Source: CAUJGP01 sp964612425
GTDB taxonomy: Bacteria > Bdellovibrionota > Bdellovibrionia > Bdellovibrionales > Bdellovibrionaceae
DNA length: 64,000 bases
Direction: 5' to 3'
NCBI GenBank assembly: GCA_964612425.1
Contig: CAZTDX010000006.1
Coordinates: 1-64,000, forward strand
In this document: positions 56,204 through 64,000 of the stretch, piece after piece
Numbering within the stretch: the stretch's first letter is position 1
How the letters are laid out: every line of letters begins with the position of its first letter
Notes under the pieces: generated by a model
Database searches by the model: none
Seen by the model: only the letters and a program-made list of their open reading frames with translations
Told to the model about the DNA's origin: nothing
Made by a program: the position numbers and the translations under genes

Positions 56204-56849
56204 CACTAATCTTCATGATAAAACGTTTTATTGATTTAGCAAAGGGTTCAGAAGGTTGAAAATGAACATAGCGCTTGAAATCGGCAATCGCCTCAGAAAT
56301 ATAGCCAAGCTCTTTGTACAAGTAAGCTCTTCTTAGAAGAGTTTTAGCATCGGAGCTTCGAAGCGAAAGTATAAGGTCATAAATCCTTAGGACTTGCGTT
56401 GAGGCCCGCTTGGGGTCTAACTTTTTTTGAATAAATTCGAAGTAGGCAAGTAGTAAATCAGAAAACTCAATACGTCTAATTTTACCAAAATCAAAAATTA
56501 AATCGAGAACCTCTTGAGTGTCGAGGAGTCGACCATTTTCTTCCAAAGAAATATATTGAAATTCTCCTTCTATCTCAGTTTTTAGCGCCAGATGTTTCCC
56601 TAGCAAAACAAAGCTCAAAGTGATGCCTGTGAGGTTAGCAAAATTTTGGATGGCTAAGCCCATGAGTATTTGTGGTGCAACAGCATCCTTCAGTGCGCGC
56701 GCCTTTTTTTCAAAAAAATAATCTCGCAAGTACTGTAAGCGTTCTTTAGGTGATAGGTTTTCAAAATTAAAAGACTTTAGTTCAAAACCCCAAAATTGAA
56801 ACCGTTTTTTAAGCAAAGCCTCTGTTTCGTTGGGCGACTCCTCAGGCAA
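56187..56849 (-). CDS. SirB1/transglutaminase-like TPR protein, start uncertain
   Basis: 220 residues from TTG 56849, which has no ribosome binding site. The frame stays open 36 codons further upstream and still reads like protein (QLEEILQAVKGKELGPLEAF) but contains no ATG, GTG or TTG before a TAA near 56960. So either a rare start codon is used or a frameshift (real or in the assembly) hides the true start. The body looks like the SirB1 family: LRDYFFEKKARALKDAVAPQ, GITLSFVLLGKH, and a C-terminal TPR (LLRRAYLYKELGYISEAIAD). Function of the family is unclear. Confidence 0.7.
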   Translation of the reverse strand: MPEESPNETEALLKKRFQFWGFELKSFNFENLSPKERLQYLRDYFFEKKARALKDAVAPQILMGLAIQNFANLTGITLSFVLLGKHLALKTEIEGEFQYISLEENGRLLDTQEVLDLIFDFGKIRRIEFSDLLLAYFEFIQKKLDPKRASTQVLRIYDLILSLRSSDAKTLLRRAYLYKELGYISEAIADFKRYVHFQPSEPFAKSIKRFIMKISDENQP

Positions 56850-57133
56850 AATGAGTTGACGAACTTGAAAAAAAGCCTCCAGAGGGCCAAGTTCTTTTCC
56901 CTTGACCGCTTGAAGAATTTCTTCGAGTTGGCGCTTTAGTTGTTGTGAACTAATAATTATATCCTCGCTCTTTTTCAGTAGATTCTATTGAGAGTCTGTA
57001 ACGAGTCAGTTTGTTGAAAAAATAAAATCTTTTCAATAAATTCAATTATTGCAGCGCACACTAAAGTCGCTCATGGTCCAGCACAGTAATAAAATGCTAG
57101 AGATATTTTTAAAAGATGAGCTAGAATTGTCGG

Positions 57134-58030
57134 ATGGATTCAAAGATATCAGTCTTAGAAAAAAAAATTTTAGAGTTAGAAAAAGAACTAGCCTTAAAAG
57201 AGCAAGATCTTCTTCGTTATAAAACAGAGTTAACAAAAGCTAATAAAACGTTAGAAAAGCTCATAGTACAAGTCGCCTCAGAGCTACGCGTAGCTTCACA
57301 AATTCAAAAAGTGCTGGTTCCAACCACATATCCCAATATTCAAGGGGTGGATTTTAGCACTAAATTTATTCCTGGCTCACAAAAGGGTGGCGATTATTTT
57401 GATATTTTTGAGCATGACGATAAATTAAAGTTTGGAATTCTCGTGGCTTGTTCTTCTGGCTATACCATGTCAGCTTTGCTACTTTCCGTATTACTAAAAA
57501 TGGCGGGTCAATTAGAGGCTCGGCGAGGGGCAGAGCCTCATTTAGTAATCAATAAAATGGTGGCTGAGCTTGTTCCAAGCATGCAGCAAGGACGAGATAA
57601 ATCGAGTTTGTTTTATGGGGTGATTGATCGCCGCACATTTGAGATGCAATATTCGCAAGTGGGAAACAATGTTGTTTTAATTGTTGATGGAGAAACAGGC
57701 AAAATGAAAGTGCTTCGAAGTGAAGCTCCACCAATCTCAAAAGGTTATAAACAAGAATTGACTTGCCAGTCCGTTGTATTAAACCCCTGTGACAGACTAA
57801 TTATTGTTAGCGAAGGTGTTGTAAAAACTCTTAATCCCGGTGGTGAACCCTTTGGTTTAGATCGCTTGAGTCAGGCAGTTATGAATGCGCCTAAAACCGG
57901 TGTGCATGAGATGCGAAATGAGCTTCTTTATCAATTAGAAAAATTTGCCGAGACAGCAGATTTTCCTGAAGATTTGACTGTTGTTGTAACTGAAGTTAAG
58001 GAAAGAATATTGAAGTTAGCGCGAGCTTAA
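57134..58030 (+). CDS. SpoIIE/PP2C-type protein, probably catalytically degenerate
   Basis: 298 residues. N-terminal coiled coil (about 5-60) then a SpoIIE-type domain opening ASQIQKVLVPTTYPNIQGVD. The first metal Asp is kept (KGGDYFDIFEHDD). The second Asp-Gly-His-Gly block is replaced by LVACSSGYTMSALL, and the usual TDG is VSEG. The last Asp may be kept (PEDLTVVVTEV). Loss of two of the usual sites suggests a pseudophosphatase or scaffold in a partner-switch pathway rather than an active enzyme. Start ATG 57134. Confidence 0.82.
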   Translation: MDSKISVLEKKILELEKELALKEQDLLRYKTELTKANKTLEKLIVQVASELRVASQIQKVLVPTTYPNIQGVDFSTKFIPGSQKGGDYFDIFEHDDKLKFGILVACSSGYTMSALLLSVLLKMAGQLEARRGAEPHLVINKMVAELVPSMQQGRDKSSLFYGVIDRRTFEMQYSQVGNNVVLIVDGETGKMKVLRSEAPPISKGYKQELTCQSVVLNPCDRLIIVSEGVVKTLNPGGEPFGLDRLSQAVMNAPKTGVHEMRNELLYQLEKFAETADFPEDLTVVVTEVKERILKLARA

Positions 58031-58044
58031 GAAAGGAACTAGAC

Positions 58045-59184
58045 ATGGCGGATATTTATTCTGCGGCCGTAGATAAAGGACTTGAGGGTGTGGTGGCATG
58101 TACTACCGCAGTATCATCAATTTTAGATGCTACTTTGTGCTATCGAGGATACACGATTGAAGATTTATCTGAGCATAGTAATTTTGAAGAGACCTCCTAT
58201 TTACTTTGGAATGACAAGCTACCAACACTCAATGAGCTTGATGCATTTAAAAAGGATGTTGCTGCTAACATCGCCTTAGATCCAAAATTAATTGAAGTTT
58301 TAAAGAAGATTCCCACTCAAAATGTGCATCCGATGGCCTGGCTGAGAACAGCAGTTTCGTTGATGGCGCATTTTGATTCTGAGGCTCAAGACAACTCACA
58401 AGACGCCAATCGTAGAAAAGCCGTTAAACTTTTTTCCAAAATGGGAAGTCTTGCCACAGCCTTTGAAAATATTCGCCAAGGTCGTGATCCCGTGGCACCA
58501 ATTCCAGGTAAATCTATAGCCTGGAATTTTCTTTATACTTTAACTGGTAAAGAGCCAGATGCAGAGGTTGTAAAGGCCTTTGATATTTGTTTGGTTTTAC
58601 ATGCCGATCACGAATTAAATTGTTCCGCATTTGCCACTCGAGTTACGGCCTCATCACTGAGTGATATTTATTCTGCCATTGTCAGTGCTATCGGAGCTCT
58701 CAAAGGACCACTTCATGGCGGAGCGAATGAGCAAGTGATGTTGATGCTAAAAAGGATTGGAACTTTAGAGCAGGCAAAACAGTTTGTGAAAGATGCGCTA
58801 GCTAATAAAGAAAAAGTGATGGGTTTTGGTCACCGCGTTTATAAAAATGGAGATCCTCGCGCTGCTGTACTAAGAAAAATGAGTGAAAAGTTAACTAAAA
58901 AAATTGGTGAACCCCATTGGTATGAAATGTCAGCGATGATTGACGATACCGTTCAAGCCGAAAAAGGATTATTACCGAACGTCGATTTTTACTCAGCAAC
59001 AGTTTACTACAGCATGGGTATTCCTATTGATCTTTATACACCGATTTTTGCCGTATCAAGAGTATCTGGTTGGTTGGCGCATGCTTTTGAGCAGTATGCT
59101 AACAATAGAATTTATAGACCACGAGGGCAGTGGGTTGGTCGTCAAGGGTTAAAATACACTCAACTCGATCAACGCAAAGGATAG
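58045..59184 (+). CDS. gltA: Citrate synthase
   Basis: 379 residues, the dimer-type length. Active-site His blocks in KGPLHGGANEQVM and VMGFGHRVYKNGDPRA, catalytic Asp in LPNVDFYSATVYYSMG, and the conserved end RVSGWLAHAFEQYANNRIYR. Condenses oxaloacetate and acetyl-CoA. Could also act as methylcitrate synthase; the two are hard to tell apart by sequence. Starts 14 bp after the SpoIIE-type gene (AAAGGAACTAGAC) and is followed 7 bp later by the HIT gene. Confidence 0.93.
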   Translation: MADIYSAAVDKGLEGVVACTTAVSSILDATLCYRGYTIEDLSEHSNFEETSYLLWNDKLPTLNELDAFKKDVAANIALDPKLIEVLKKIPTQNVHPMAWLRTAVSLMAHFDSEAQDNSQDANRRKAVKLFSKMGSLATAFENIRQGRDPVAPIPGKSIAWNFLYTLTGKEPDAEVVKAFDICLVLHADHELNCSAFATRVTASSLSDIYSAIVSAIGALKGPLHGGANEQVMLMLKRIGTLEQAKQFVKDALANKEKVMGFGHRVYKNGDPRAAVLRKMSEKLTKKIGEPHWYEMSAMIDDTVQAEKGLLPNVDFYSATVYYSMGIPIDLYTPIFAVSRVSGWLAHAFEQYANNRIYRPRGQWVGRQGLKYTQLDQRKG

Positions 59185-59191
59185 TTGGCTT

Positions 59192-59590
59192 ATGGCTTCC
59201 ATTTTTACAAAAATTATTAATGGAGAGTTACCGGCCTTTAAAATTTTTGAAGACGAATTAACTATTGCAATACTTGCCTTAGATCAAGTGAACCTAGGCC
59301 ACACTTTAGTTATTCCCAAAATGGAGGCCGATTCATTTATGGATTTGCCGGAGCCGCACTACTCAGCTGTTTTTAAAAATGCAAAAATGATTTCAAAAGC
59401 CATTAAAAAAGCAACCGGTTGTCCACGAGTGGGGACGATTATCGCTGGATTTGAAGTTCCACACTTCCATTATCACTTGATTCCGGCCTGGAGTATTCCT
59501 GAACTCAGTTTTTCACGAGCCAAAAAGCGAACACCAGAAGAAATGACTGATATTCAGGCTCGCATTGTATCATTTTTAGTTAAGGAATAG
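59192..59590 (+). CDS. HIT family protein
   Basis: 132 residues. N-terminal FTKIINGELPAFKIFEDELT and the catalytic HIT triad in PHFHYHLIPAW. Hydrolyses or transfers nucleotidyl groups from dinucleotides or AMP-conjugates; the true substrate is not known. Immediately downstream of citrate synthase, probably co-transcribed. Confidence 0.92.
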   Translation: MASIFTKIINGELPAFKIFEDELTIAILALDQVNLGHTLVIPKMEADSFMDLPEPHYSAVFKNAKMISKAIKKATGCPRVGTIIAGFEVPHFHYHLIPAWSIPELSFSRAKKRTPEEMTDIQARIVSFLVKE

Positions 59591-59705
59591 GGTTGTTTTT
59601 GCCCATCAGTACAATAACGCGTTGCCGCTCATTTAAAATCAACTTCAATAATATTTATTTATAAAGACCAAAGAAATTATTTTCTGTAAAATATATAAAA
59701 ATTGT

Positions 59706-59733
59706 TTGGGATCAAGAAAAGCTTTGATACAAT
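59706..59733 (+). promoter_or_regulatory. Candidate sigma-70 promoter for the small RNA
   Basis: TTGGGA (59706-59711), 16-bp spacer, TACAAT (59728-59733). Predicted start near 59740, just where the structured, GGA-rich stretch begins. Confidence 0.5.
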
Positions 59734-59794
59734 CTGTCTATGGGCTCAATAATGGGTCCAGACCTATCAAGGGTTGGAGAGGAGGTGGTGCTTG

Positions 59795-59845
59795 GTGATA
59801 TGTGACATATGTGAGTTAACCAACGCGGAGGTGGCGGTCCATTAA
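59795..59845 (+). CDS. Possible 16-residue CxxC micropeptide
   Basis: GTG start 9 nt after AGGAGGTG, an 8-nt match to the expected ribosome binding consensus, encoding VICDICELTNAEVAVH and TAA. CDIC-x4-N-A-x-V-x-V resembles the first zinc knuckle of McsA/UvrBC-type proteins (CxxC then AxVH). It is so short that the alternative, an ORF by chance within an RNA, must be kept open. Confidence 0.25.
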   Translation: MICDICELTNAEVAVH

Positions 59846-59873
59846 ATTAGACCGAAACTTTTGCCAAAACCTT

Positions 59874-59906
59874 AGGGCGGAGCCAATAGCTTCGCCCTTT
59901 CTTTTT
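59874..59906 (+). terminator. Intrinsic terminator of the small RNA
   Basis: AGGGCGGAGC, loop CAATA, GCTTCGCCCT, then TTTCTTTTT. Stem has one G-T pair; strong by inspection. Confidence 0.93.
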
Positions 59907-60025
59907 GTGCTAGACCTCTCAATATGAGCAGCAATCTTTGCAAATGTAAGTCAAACTCTAGTCGCTAGACTGTCAAAATCAATTAATGCTTAAATGAATC
60001 AAGTATTCAGTTTAAATAGTATTAA

Positions 60026-60259
60026 CTATTGAATATTAAATAATTTATTTCTAATTCTAATCTCGCAGTGACGACAATTCACTTCTTCGCGAATAACTTC
60101 TGTTGGATGCTCAATAGTATAAACAAAATCTAATGTAGACCCACAGAGCGAACAATTCGTCATGAGCGATAAAGCTTCTGAATATTTATCAAATTCACTA
60201 TCTGATGTTTTAAGAAAATCTTTAAGATCACTAGGATCATCTGAAAAATTATTATGCAT
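60026..60259 (-). CDS. Small CxxC protein, probable zinc binding
   Basis: 77 residues from ATG 60259 (CCGGAGGCTTTT upstream; the in-frame ATG at 60289 has no such site). N-terminal acidic part (NFSDDPSDLKDFLKTSDSEF), then CSLCGS and, 26 residues later, CRHCEI, a two-knuckle zinc ribbon arrangement. Function unknown; could be a small regulator or adaptor. Monocistronic, with a 156-bp gap to the convergent-side neighbour downstream and the small RNA on the other side. Confidence 0.68.
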   Translation of the reverse strand: MHNNFSDDPSDLKDFLKTSDSEFDKYSEALSLMTNCSLCGSTLDFVYTIEHPTEVIREEVNCRHCEIRIRNKLFNIQ

Positions 60260-60445
60260 AAAAGCCTCCGGATTTTTATGCTTATGCAATTTTGATTCAC
60301 AGACCTATGTTGTGTGACTTTTCCAAGGTGTATCGCAATTTGGAACACTTTGTTCCAAAGTAAGTTGACCAAAAATTGAAGTCACTATAATACTATTTTA
60401 AACAGTTGGTTGAACGGCTGAAAACCAAATGGGCTCGAGCAAGAG

Positions 60446-61672
60446 TTAGTTTATGGTTGTGGTGAAAGTGGACGATGTGCGCACTAAAACGTTCCAGGAT
60501 TTTAATAGATACTTGAGTTCTATTTCGATGAGTTTTAATTCGACTCTTAAAGAAGAGATATCAATTTCAAGGGAGCTGGTGTGAACATTAGTAACCATTT
60601 GCTCCCTTGAATGTTCATTCATTTTTAACCAATATCGATTTTTTAAAAGGGCACATTCATTTTTTAACTTTTCAATGCGTGCCTGATTAGCAATGATTTT
60701 ATTATAAAGAGGTTCAAGCTTTTCTTTAAATAAAGGGGAGTTTTTTAAATTAATAACTTCTGTTTCAAGTTTGGCGCGTAGGATTTCAGAAAACGGAACG
60801 GTTCTTAAACGCTTTGCTAACCCTAATAACGAGGCAAATTGAATGGACCACTTTGTCGGGTCCCAGTGATACCACTTGATTCCATTTCGATAGTCGATTT
60901 GAAATTTATGGTGATAATTGTGATACCCTTCGCCATGAGTTAAAATAGCTACGATTAAGCTATCTTTCGCTGTTTTCTCAACGGAGTAGTAGGATTTTCC
61001 AATCATATGACTGAGTGAATTCACAAAAAAAGTAGATTGTTGCGTAAGAAAAATTCGTAGTCCGCCGGCAATAACCAAACCTAATAAGGCGTTTCCTAAA
61101 AACCAACCCACAATAGTAGGGATGAAGTAACCAACAAAAATTGCGCAAGCTAAATAATATTTATGTTGAAATTGAACAAGTTTATTTTTCTCTAAGTCTG
61201 GAGCATTGATAGGAATGCTTACAGACTCATTAAGCATCATCCAACCCATGTGCGCATACCAAAACCCCCTTTTAATAGAATAGGGATCTCTTTCTGTGTC
61301 TTCAAAGCGGTGATGAATTCGGTGGTCGCTCGCCCATTTAAGAGCTGATCCTTGAAAAGCACCTGAAGAGATGAAAAGTAAAAACCACTCTAGGAGTGGA
61401 TGAGCCTCAAAAGATTTATGGGCATAGAGTCGGTGATAGCCCATCGTAATACTAAGGTTAGTAAGGATGGCAAAAATTAATGAAAAAATCGAAATGGAAA
61501 TGAATTGATCAACGGCAAAGGTAAGAAGATAGGAAGGCGAGAGGGTACAATATAAAACGAGTAAAAGAATGGAGAGTATGGGGTTTAAAATCAAGAATAA
61601 CGTTACTGTCCAGCTAATATCTTTCAATGTAAAAGAAATTTTTGGAGTGAGTTGGCTTTTATTGTTTTCCAT
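60446..61672 (-). CDS. Acyl-CoA/fatty-acid desaturase
   Basis: 408 residues from ATG 61672 (GGAG about 11 nt before; the in-frame TTG at 61717 adds a stretch without site). Four transmembrane helices in two pairs and the three His boxes HRLYAHKS, HRIHHRFED and HNYHHKFQ. A delta-9-type membrane desaturase: puts a cis double bond into acyl chains, using O2. A long helical C-terminal tail (about 300-408, rich in Glu/Lys/Asn/Leu) extends past the normal desaturase domain. Confidence 0.92.
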   Translation of the reverse strand: MENNKSQLTPKISFTLKDISWTVTLFLILNPILSILLLVLYCTLSPSYLLTFAVDQFISISIFSLIFAILTNLSITMGYHRLYAHKSFEAHPLLEWFLLFISSGAFQGSALKWASDHRIHHRFEDTERDPYSIKRGFWYAHMGWMMLNESVSIPINAPDLEKNKLVQFQHKYYLACAIFVGYFIPTIVGWFLGNALLGLVIAGGLRIFLTQQSTFFVNSLSHMIGKSYYSVEKTAKDSLIVAILTHGEGYHNYHHKFQIDYRNGIKWYHWDPTKWSIQFASLLGLAKRLRTVPFSEILRAKLETEVINLKNSPLFKEKLEPLYNKIIANQARIEKLKNECALLKNRYWLKMNEHSREQMVTNVHTSSLEIDISSLRVELKLIEIELKYLLKSWNVLVRTSSTFTTTIN

Positions 61673-61834
61673 ATTTTTATTGGCTCCGGTTGTCCTGTTA
61701 TCGCTCGCAAAGAACAAGCGTCTAGCCTTATTTTACCGTAAATAAGCAAAAATGCAGAAGTAAAAATGTTTTGAACAAGTATCATTTTTGCTTAAAAACT
61801 GTTGCAACTTGAGTCATGAATTCTTGAGTACACA

Positions 61835-61858
61835 GCCACTGTTATCACAGGCAGTGGC
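61835..61858 (-). terminator. Weak hairpin after the secreted hydrolase gene
   Basis: GCCACTG/CAGTGGC, 7-bp stem with a 10-nt loop, 23 bp past the stop of the minus-strand hydrolase gene. No U tract, so a terminator function is tentative. Confidence 0.35.
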
Positions 61859-61880
61859 GTCGTCTCAGTTGTTGCTGTTC

Positions 61881-63632
61881 TTAATTTTCAAATGTTCTCC
61901 AAGTGATATACTCTGGAGTATTTTTTGTCCCATCAATGGGAGTTTTATTATTAGTAACTCGTAACTGACTGTTAAGTTTGCGGGTGAGAATTTGAGCTTC
62001 TGTATTATTTTGAGGCGTTACTGAAAATAAATTCTTGAAGAACTCTACTGGAATAGACTGAGTGTATTCTTTTCTGCAATTTGAGGGGCTCTGAAAGGGT
62101 TTTGCCCATCGACATGAAAGTCCAAGAGTTGGATTAAATACCTCATATTTAAGCTGTACAATGTTACTGCCTGCTTCTACTTTCCATGTTTGTCTTAGAT
62201 GAGTTTCTTTTGTTGAGAATTTCAAACCTAAATCAGGAAGAGCAAGGCGAGCAAGTTGGCTATTGAGTTTAAAACTCGGACTGTTATTGAGAATAAACGT
62301 TTGTAAAATAGAAGTGGTCGTTAAAAAACCATAGGCAGAGTCAAAGCCACAATGGTCTCCCTCGGGCACGCCAATGGCTCCAACAGTTGAAGGCAAATTA
62401 ACGGCATCCACTAAAGTTTTTGTGTTTAATTCATAGTTGACAACGTTATCATCGAAGCTGGCCCAGGCTAGGGTTGGGATATCGATTGATTCTTGATTGA
62501 TTGAGAACTCATTTTTACTTAAGTAATCATCAATATCCACTGGAATTGGCGCATGGCGGCCTGGAGGAGAGGCGAGCTCCCACATTTTCCCGTATCGAAG
62601 AACAATGTCACTTAACATCGATGGAAATTTTTCAGCGGACGGAGGTGTTTTTGAGCTTAGGTAATCTTTTGCTTCTGGCAATGAACTTTCTGCCTCTTTT
62701 AAATATTTCCAAGTGAGCGGAGTAAATATTTTTCCTTTAGTAGAATTGGCATACATATCATTTAATGTGGGTTTTAAATTAACAACAGGACAAATAGCAC
62801 TCGTTGAATTAAAAAGAGGTTCACCGTTGGAAGAGATAAAAAATGATTTTAAGTTACTTACGGCAAGGGCGGCTGAGCTTCCGAGACTTATGCCAGCAGC
62901 GTGAATGCTGTCCACCGTATTTTTGTAGGGACTTTCATACTTCAACCATCTGGCAACATCGTAAAGATCATAAGCTTCATAAAAGCCACCAAGACGGAGA
63001 GAATGGTTTTCTTTTATATGATCAATGCCAGTGTAGTTACTTAAGAAAATAATATTAAACGGTGACTGATCAAAAAAATTGATAATAAAACTTTTACCTG
63101 TTGCGCTTGAGTCAATATCGCAAAACACACCACACTTCATTATGACCCAGGGTCTTTTGGTGTTTAAATCTTTAACCCCAATGAGTGAATCTAACTTGCT
63201 TCCATCCGAGAGAGTGAGTGTTACTTTGGTGAGATTTTTATTTTTACTAAGATCGTATTGGATAGTGATTAACTTTAATAATCCAGCCAATCCGAGCACG
63301 TTTCCTCGAGTAAGGAATTGAGAGCACTTACTAATGTAGTCTTTGGTGAATTTTGCATATTGATCAGCACTCTGATAATTACTCAAGGCTTGCGTTTGAA
63401 ACTCAAGAGGATGACATTCTGGAGGGACTGGCGCGGTGGTGCTTCCCAACGGAACATTAAGCTCAAGAGCTTTAATGGAGAATTCCCCAGAGTCGTTATT
63501 AGGAACTTTGTCTGAGGCCATGTTTTTAATTAAGGTATTATAAAAATCTGCATTTAGAGTTTCAACAGCATGAGTTACCGGACTAAAGACGAGAAGTAGT
63601 AATAAAAGATGTTTAGAAAGTGCTTTGTGCAT
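61881..63632 (-). CDS. Large secreted alpha/beta-hydrolase-like protein
   Basis: 583 residues from ATG 63632 (AAAGGAATTGATT; TTG at 63638 rejected). Signal peptide MHKALSKHLLLLLLVFSPVT... A nucleophile-elbow-like segment (IHAAGISLGSSAALAVSNL, GxSxG) lies mid-protein, with a candidate His in EGDHCGFDSAYGF about 180 residues later and a possible acid in IPTLAWASFDDNVV. These fit an exported esterase or peptidase of the alpha/beta-hydrolase fold. Four or more Cys (CHPLEFQ, CGVFCDIDSS, CRW) may form disulfides. No specific family assigned. Confidence 0.75.
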   Translation of the reverse strand: MHKALSKHLLLLLLVFSPVTHAVETLNADFYNTLIKNMASDKVPNNDSGEFSIKALELNVPLGSTTAPVPPECHPLEFQTQALSNYQSADQYAKFTKDYISKCSQFLTRGNVLGLAGLLKLITIQYDLSKNKNLTKVTLTLSDGSKLDSLIGVKDLNTKRPWVIMKCGVFCDIDSSATGKSFIINFFDQSPFNIIFLSNYTGIDHIKENHSLRLGGFYEAYDLYDVARWLKYESPYKNTVDSIHAAGISLGSSAALAVSNLKSFFISSNGEPLFNSTSAICPVVNLKPTLNDMYANSTKGKIFTPLTWKYLKEAESSLPEAKDYLSSKTPPSAEKFPSMLSDIVLRYGKMWELASPPGRHAPIPVDIDDYLSKNEFSINQESIDIPTLAWASFDDNVVNYELNTKTLVDAVNLPSTVGAIGVPEGDHCGFDSAYGFLTTTSILQTFILNNSPSFKLNSQLARLALPDLGLKFSTKETHLRQTWKVEAGSNIVQLKYEVFNPTLGLSCRWAKPFQSPSNCRKEYTQSIPVEFFKNLFSVTPQNNTEAQILTRKLNSQLRVTNNKTPIDGTKNTPEYITWRTFEN

Positions 63633-63939
63633 AATCAATTCCTTTATTTTGTAGAGAGGTGCAGTGATGGCGCCTCATATTTTCAGTGTTTCATATCACG
63701 ACCAAAGTACACTTCGACAGAAGTCCGGAAGACTTAAGTCCAGATTTTATGATTTTTCACGAAGTTTTTTAAAAGTGCTACAGATTGTAGCTAACGCGCG
63801 ATCGCTTTTGATGACGCAGAACTGCGATTTTCATTTCAGTTCGAATTCTAATGAGCAGGACCTAGGTAGTGTTCTGTTGGTTGCCAAGTATAGACTAAAA
63901 TCTTATTCTGTTCACCAGAATCCGGGGAGGACTTTTATT
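63633..63939. other. Intergenic region between divergent genes
   Basis: 307 bp. No gene. Two RGTCCRG-like words (AGTCCGG at 63722 and AGTCCAG at 63737) resemble the motif seen in the fliC upstream array but are only two. A TAAAAT at about 63895-63900 could be a -10. GGGGAGG at 63923-63929 is the ribosome binding site of the next gene. Confidence 0.4.
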
Positions 63940-64000
63940 ATGAATTTAAAGGGAAAGTATTTAGTTTCAGTATTTTTAATTTCTATTTTATCAGTAATGT
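63940..64000 (+). CDS. Start of a secreted protein gene (partial, right edge)
   Basis: ATG 63940 follows GGGGAGG at about 10 nt. The 20 visible codons read MNLKGKYLVSVFLISILSVM, a signal peptide. The frame remains open at the window edge. Nothing can be said about function. Confidence 0.6.
   Translation, partial: MNLKGKYLVSVFLISILSVM

Larger units (their letters stand above)
59740..59906 (+). ncRNA. Putative small RNA, about 167 nt, of unknown class
   Basis: A sigma-70-like promoter at 59706 and a strong intrinsic terminator at 59874 bound a stretch without a normal gene. It carries two GGAGGTGG motifs (59781-59788 and 59827-59834), other GGA triplets, and a possible stem GGTTGG (from about 59772)/CCAAC (from about 59820). 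It matches no class I know well: I saw no tmRNA, RNase P, SRP or GEMM-riboswitch signatures. A 16-codon ORF lies inside (59795-59845). GGA repeats would suit CsrA binding; that is inference. It occupies the 435-bp space between 59591 and 60025. Confidence 0.5.

Noticed and set aside
59740..59906. tmRNA, RNase P, SRP or 6S RNA
   Set aside because: None of the signature sequences of the first three is visible; 6S cannot be excluded by eye but the expected long closing stem was not found.
60160..60372. Minus-strand 70-codon ORF
   Set aside because: It overlaps the CxxC protein in another frame and has no binding site; it is a shadow.

Overview
This is an AT-rich, gene-dense chromosomal window that reads most naturally as a member of the Bdellovibrionota (Bdellovibrio-like predators) or a close relative. 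The reasons are a Bdellovibrio-type flagellin (start MGMRITTNVASINAQRS) behind a sigma-28 promoter, a myxobacterial-style gliding cluster (FHA/TonB-like protein, ExbB and two ExbD proteins, TPR proteins, outer-membrane barrels), LPS export genes, and many secreted peptidases and hydrolases. The taxonomic call is inference; no rRNA or tRNA gene was found. No prophage, IS element or CRISPR array is visible.

Layout. 1-5.8 kb: three secreted proteins on the minus strand, two with ankyrin repeats. One of these is broken by a 100-N assembly gap inside near-identical 102-bp repeats. The first runs off the left edge. 6.4-10.7 kb: a histidine phosphatase, an OmpR-type two-component pair and a gingipain-like C25 peptidase. 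11-12.9 kb: a small secreted protein, then fliC with a sigma-28 promoter preceded by five regularly spaced RGTCYAG motifs and followed by a GC-rich hairpin 3' region. 12.9-15.8 kb: a deoC-deoA-PNP operon for deoxynucleoside breakdown. 15.8-21.9 kb: a small membrane protein, a chemoreceptor, PilT, RNase G and a secreted protein. 21.9-30.9 kb: a decayed small gene, a DUF234-type ATPase with two 41-bp palindromes at its 5' end, groES-groEL, an amidohydrolase, a Fic protein with a palindromic operator over its start codon, a secreted subtilase and a secreted tyrosine-rich protein.

31.1-47.7 kb is the core of the window: sixteen co-directional, often overlapping genes. They run kdsC, two outer-membrane barrels, three TPR proteins, a small secreted protein, an FHA/AgmX protein, ExbB, ExbD, ExbD, an LptC protein carrying an LptA-like second half, LptB, RpoN and two single-pass membrane proteins. 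It looks as if an Agl/Glt-type trans-envelope motor cluster lies inside the classic kdsC-lptC-lptA-lptB-rpoN neighbourhood.

47.7-64 kb holds mostly housekeeping and envelope genes: a JAB-domain protein, LpoB with a COG3014-type lipoprotein, an esterase, PrmC (with an in-frame GAATCA repeat), MurA, YceI, an M14-like peptidase, a SirB1-like protein, a degenerate SpoIIE-type phosphatase, citrate synthase, a HIT protein, a probable stand-alone small RNA with promoter and terminator, a small CxxC protein, a fatty-acid desaturase, a secreted alpha/beta-hydrolase and the start of another secreted protein at the right edge.
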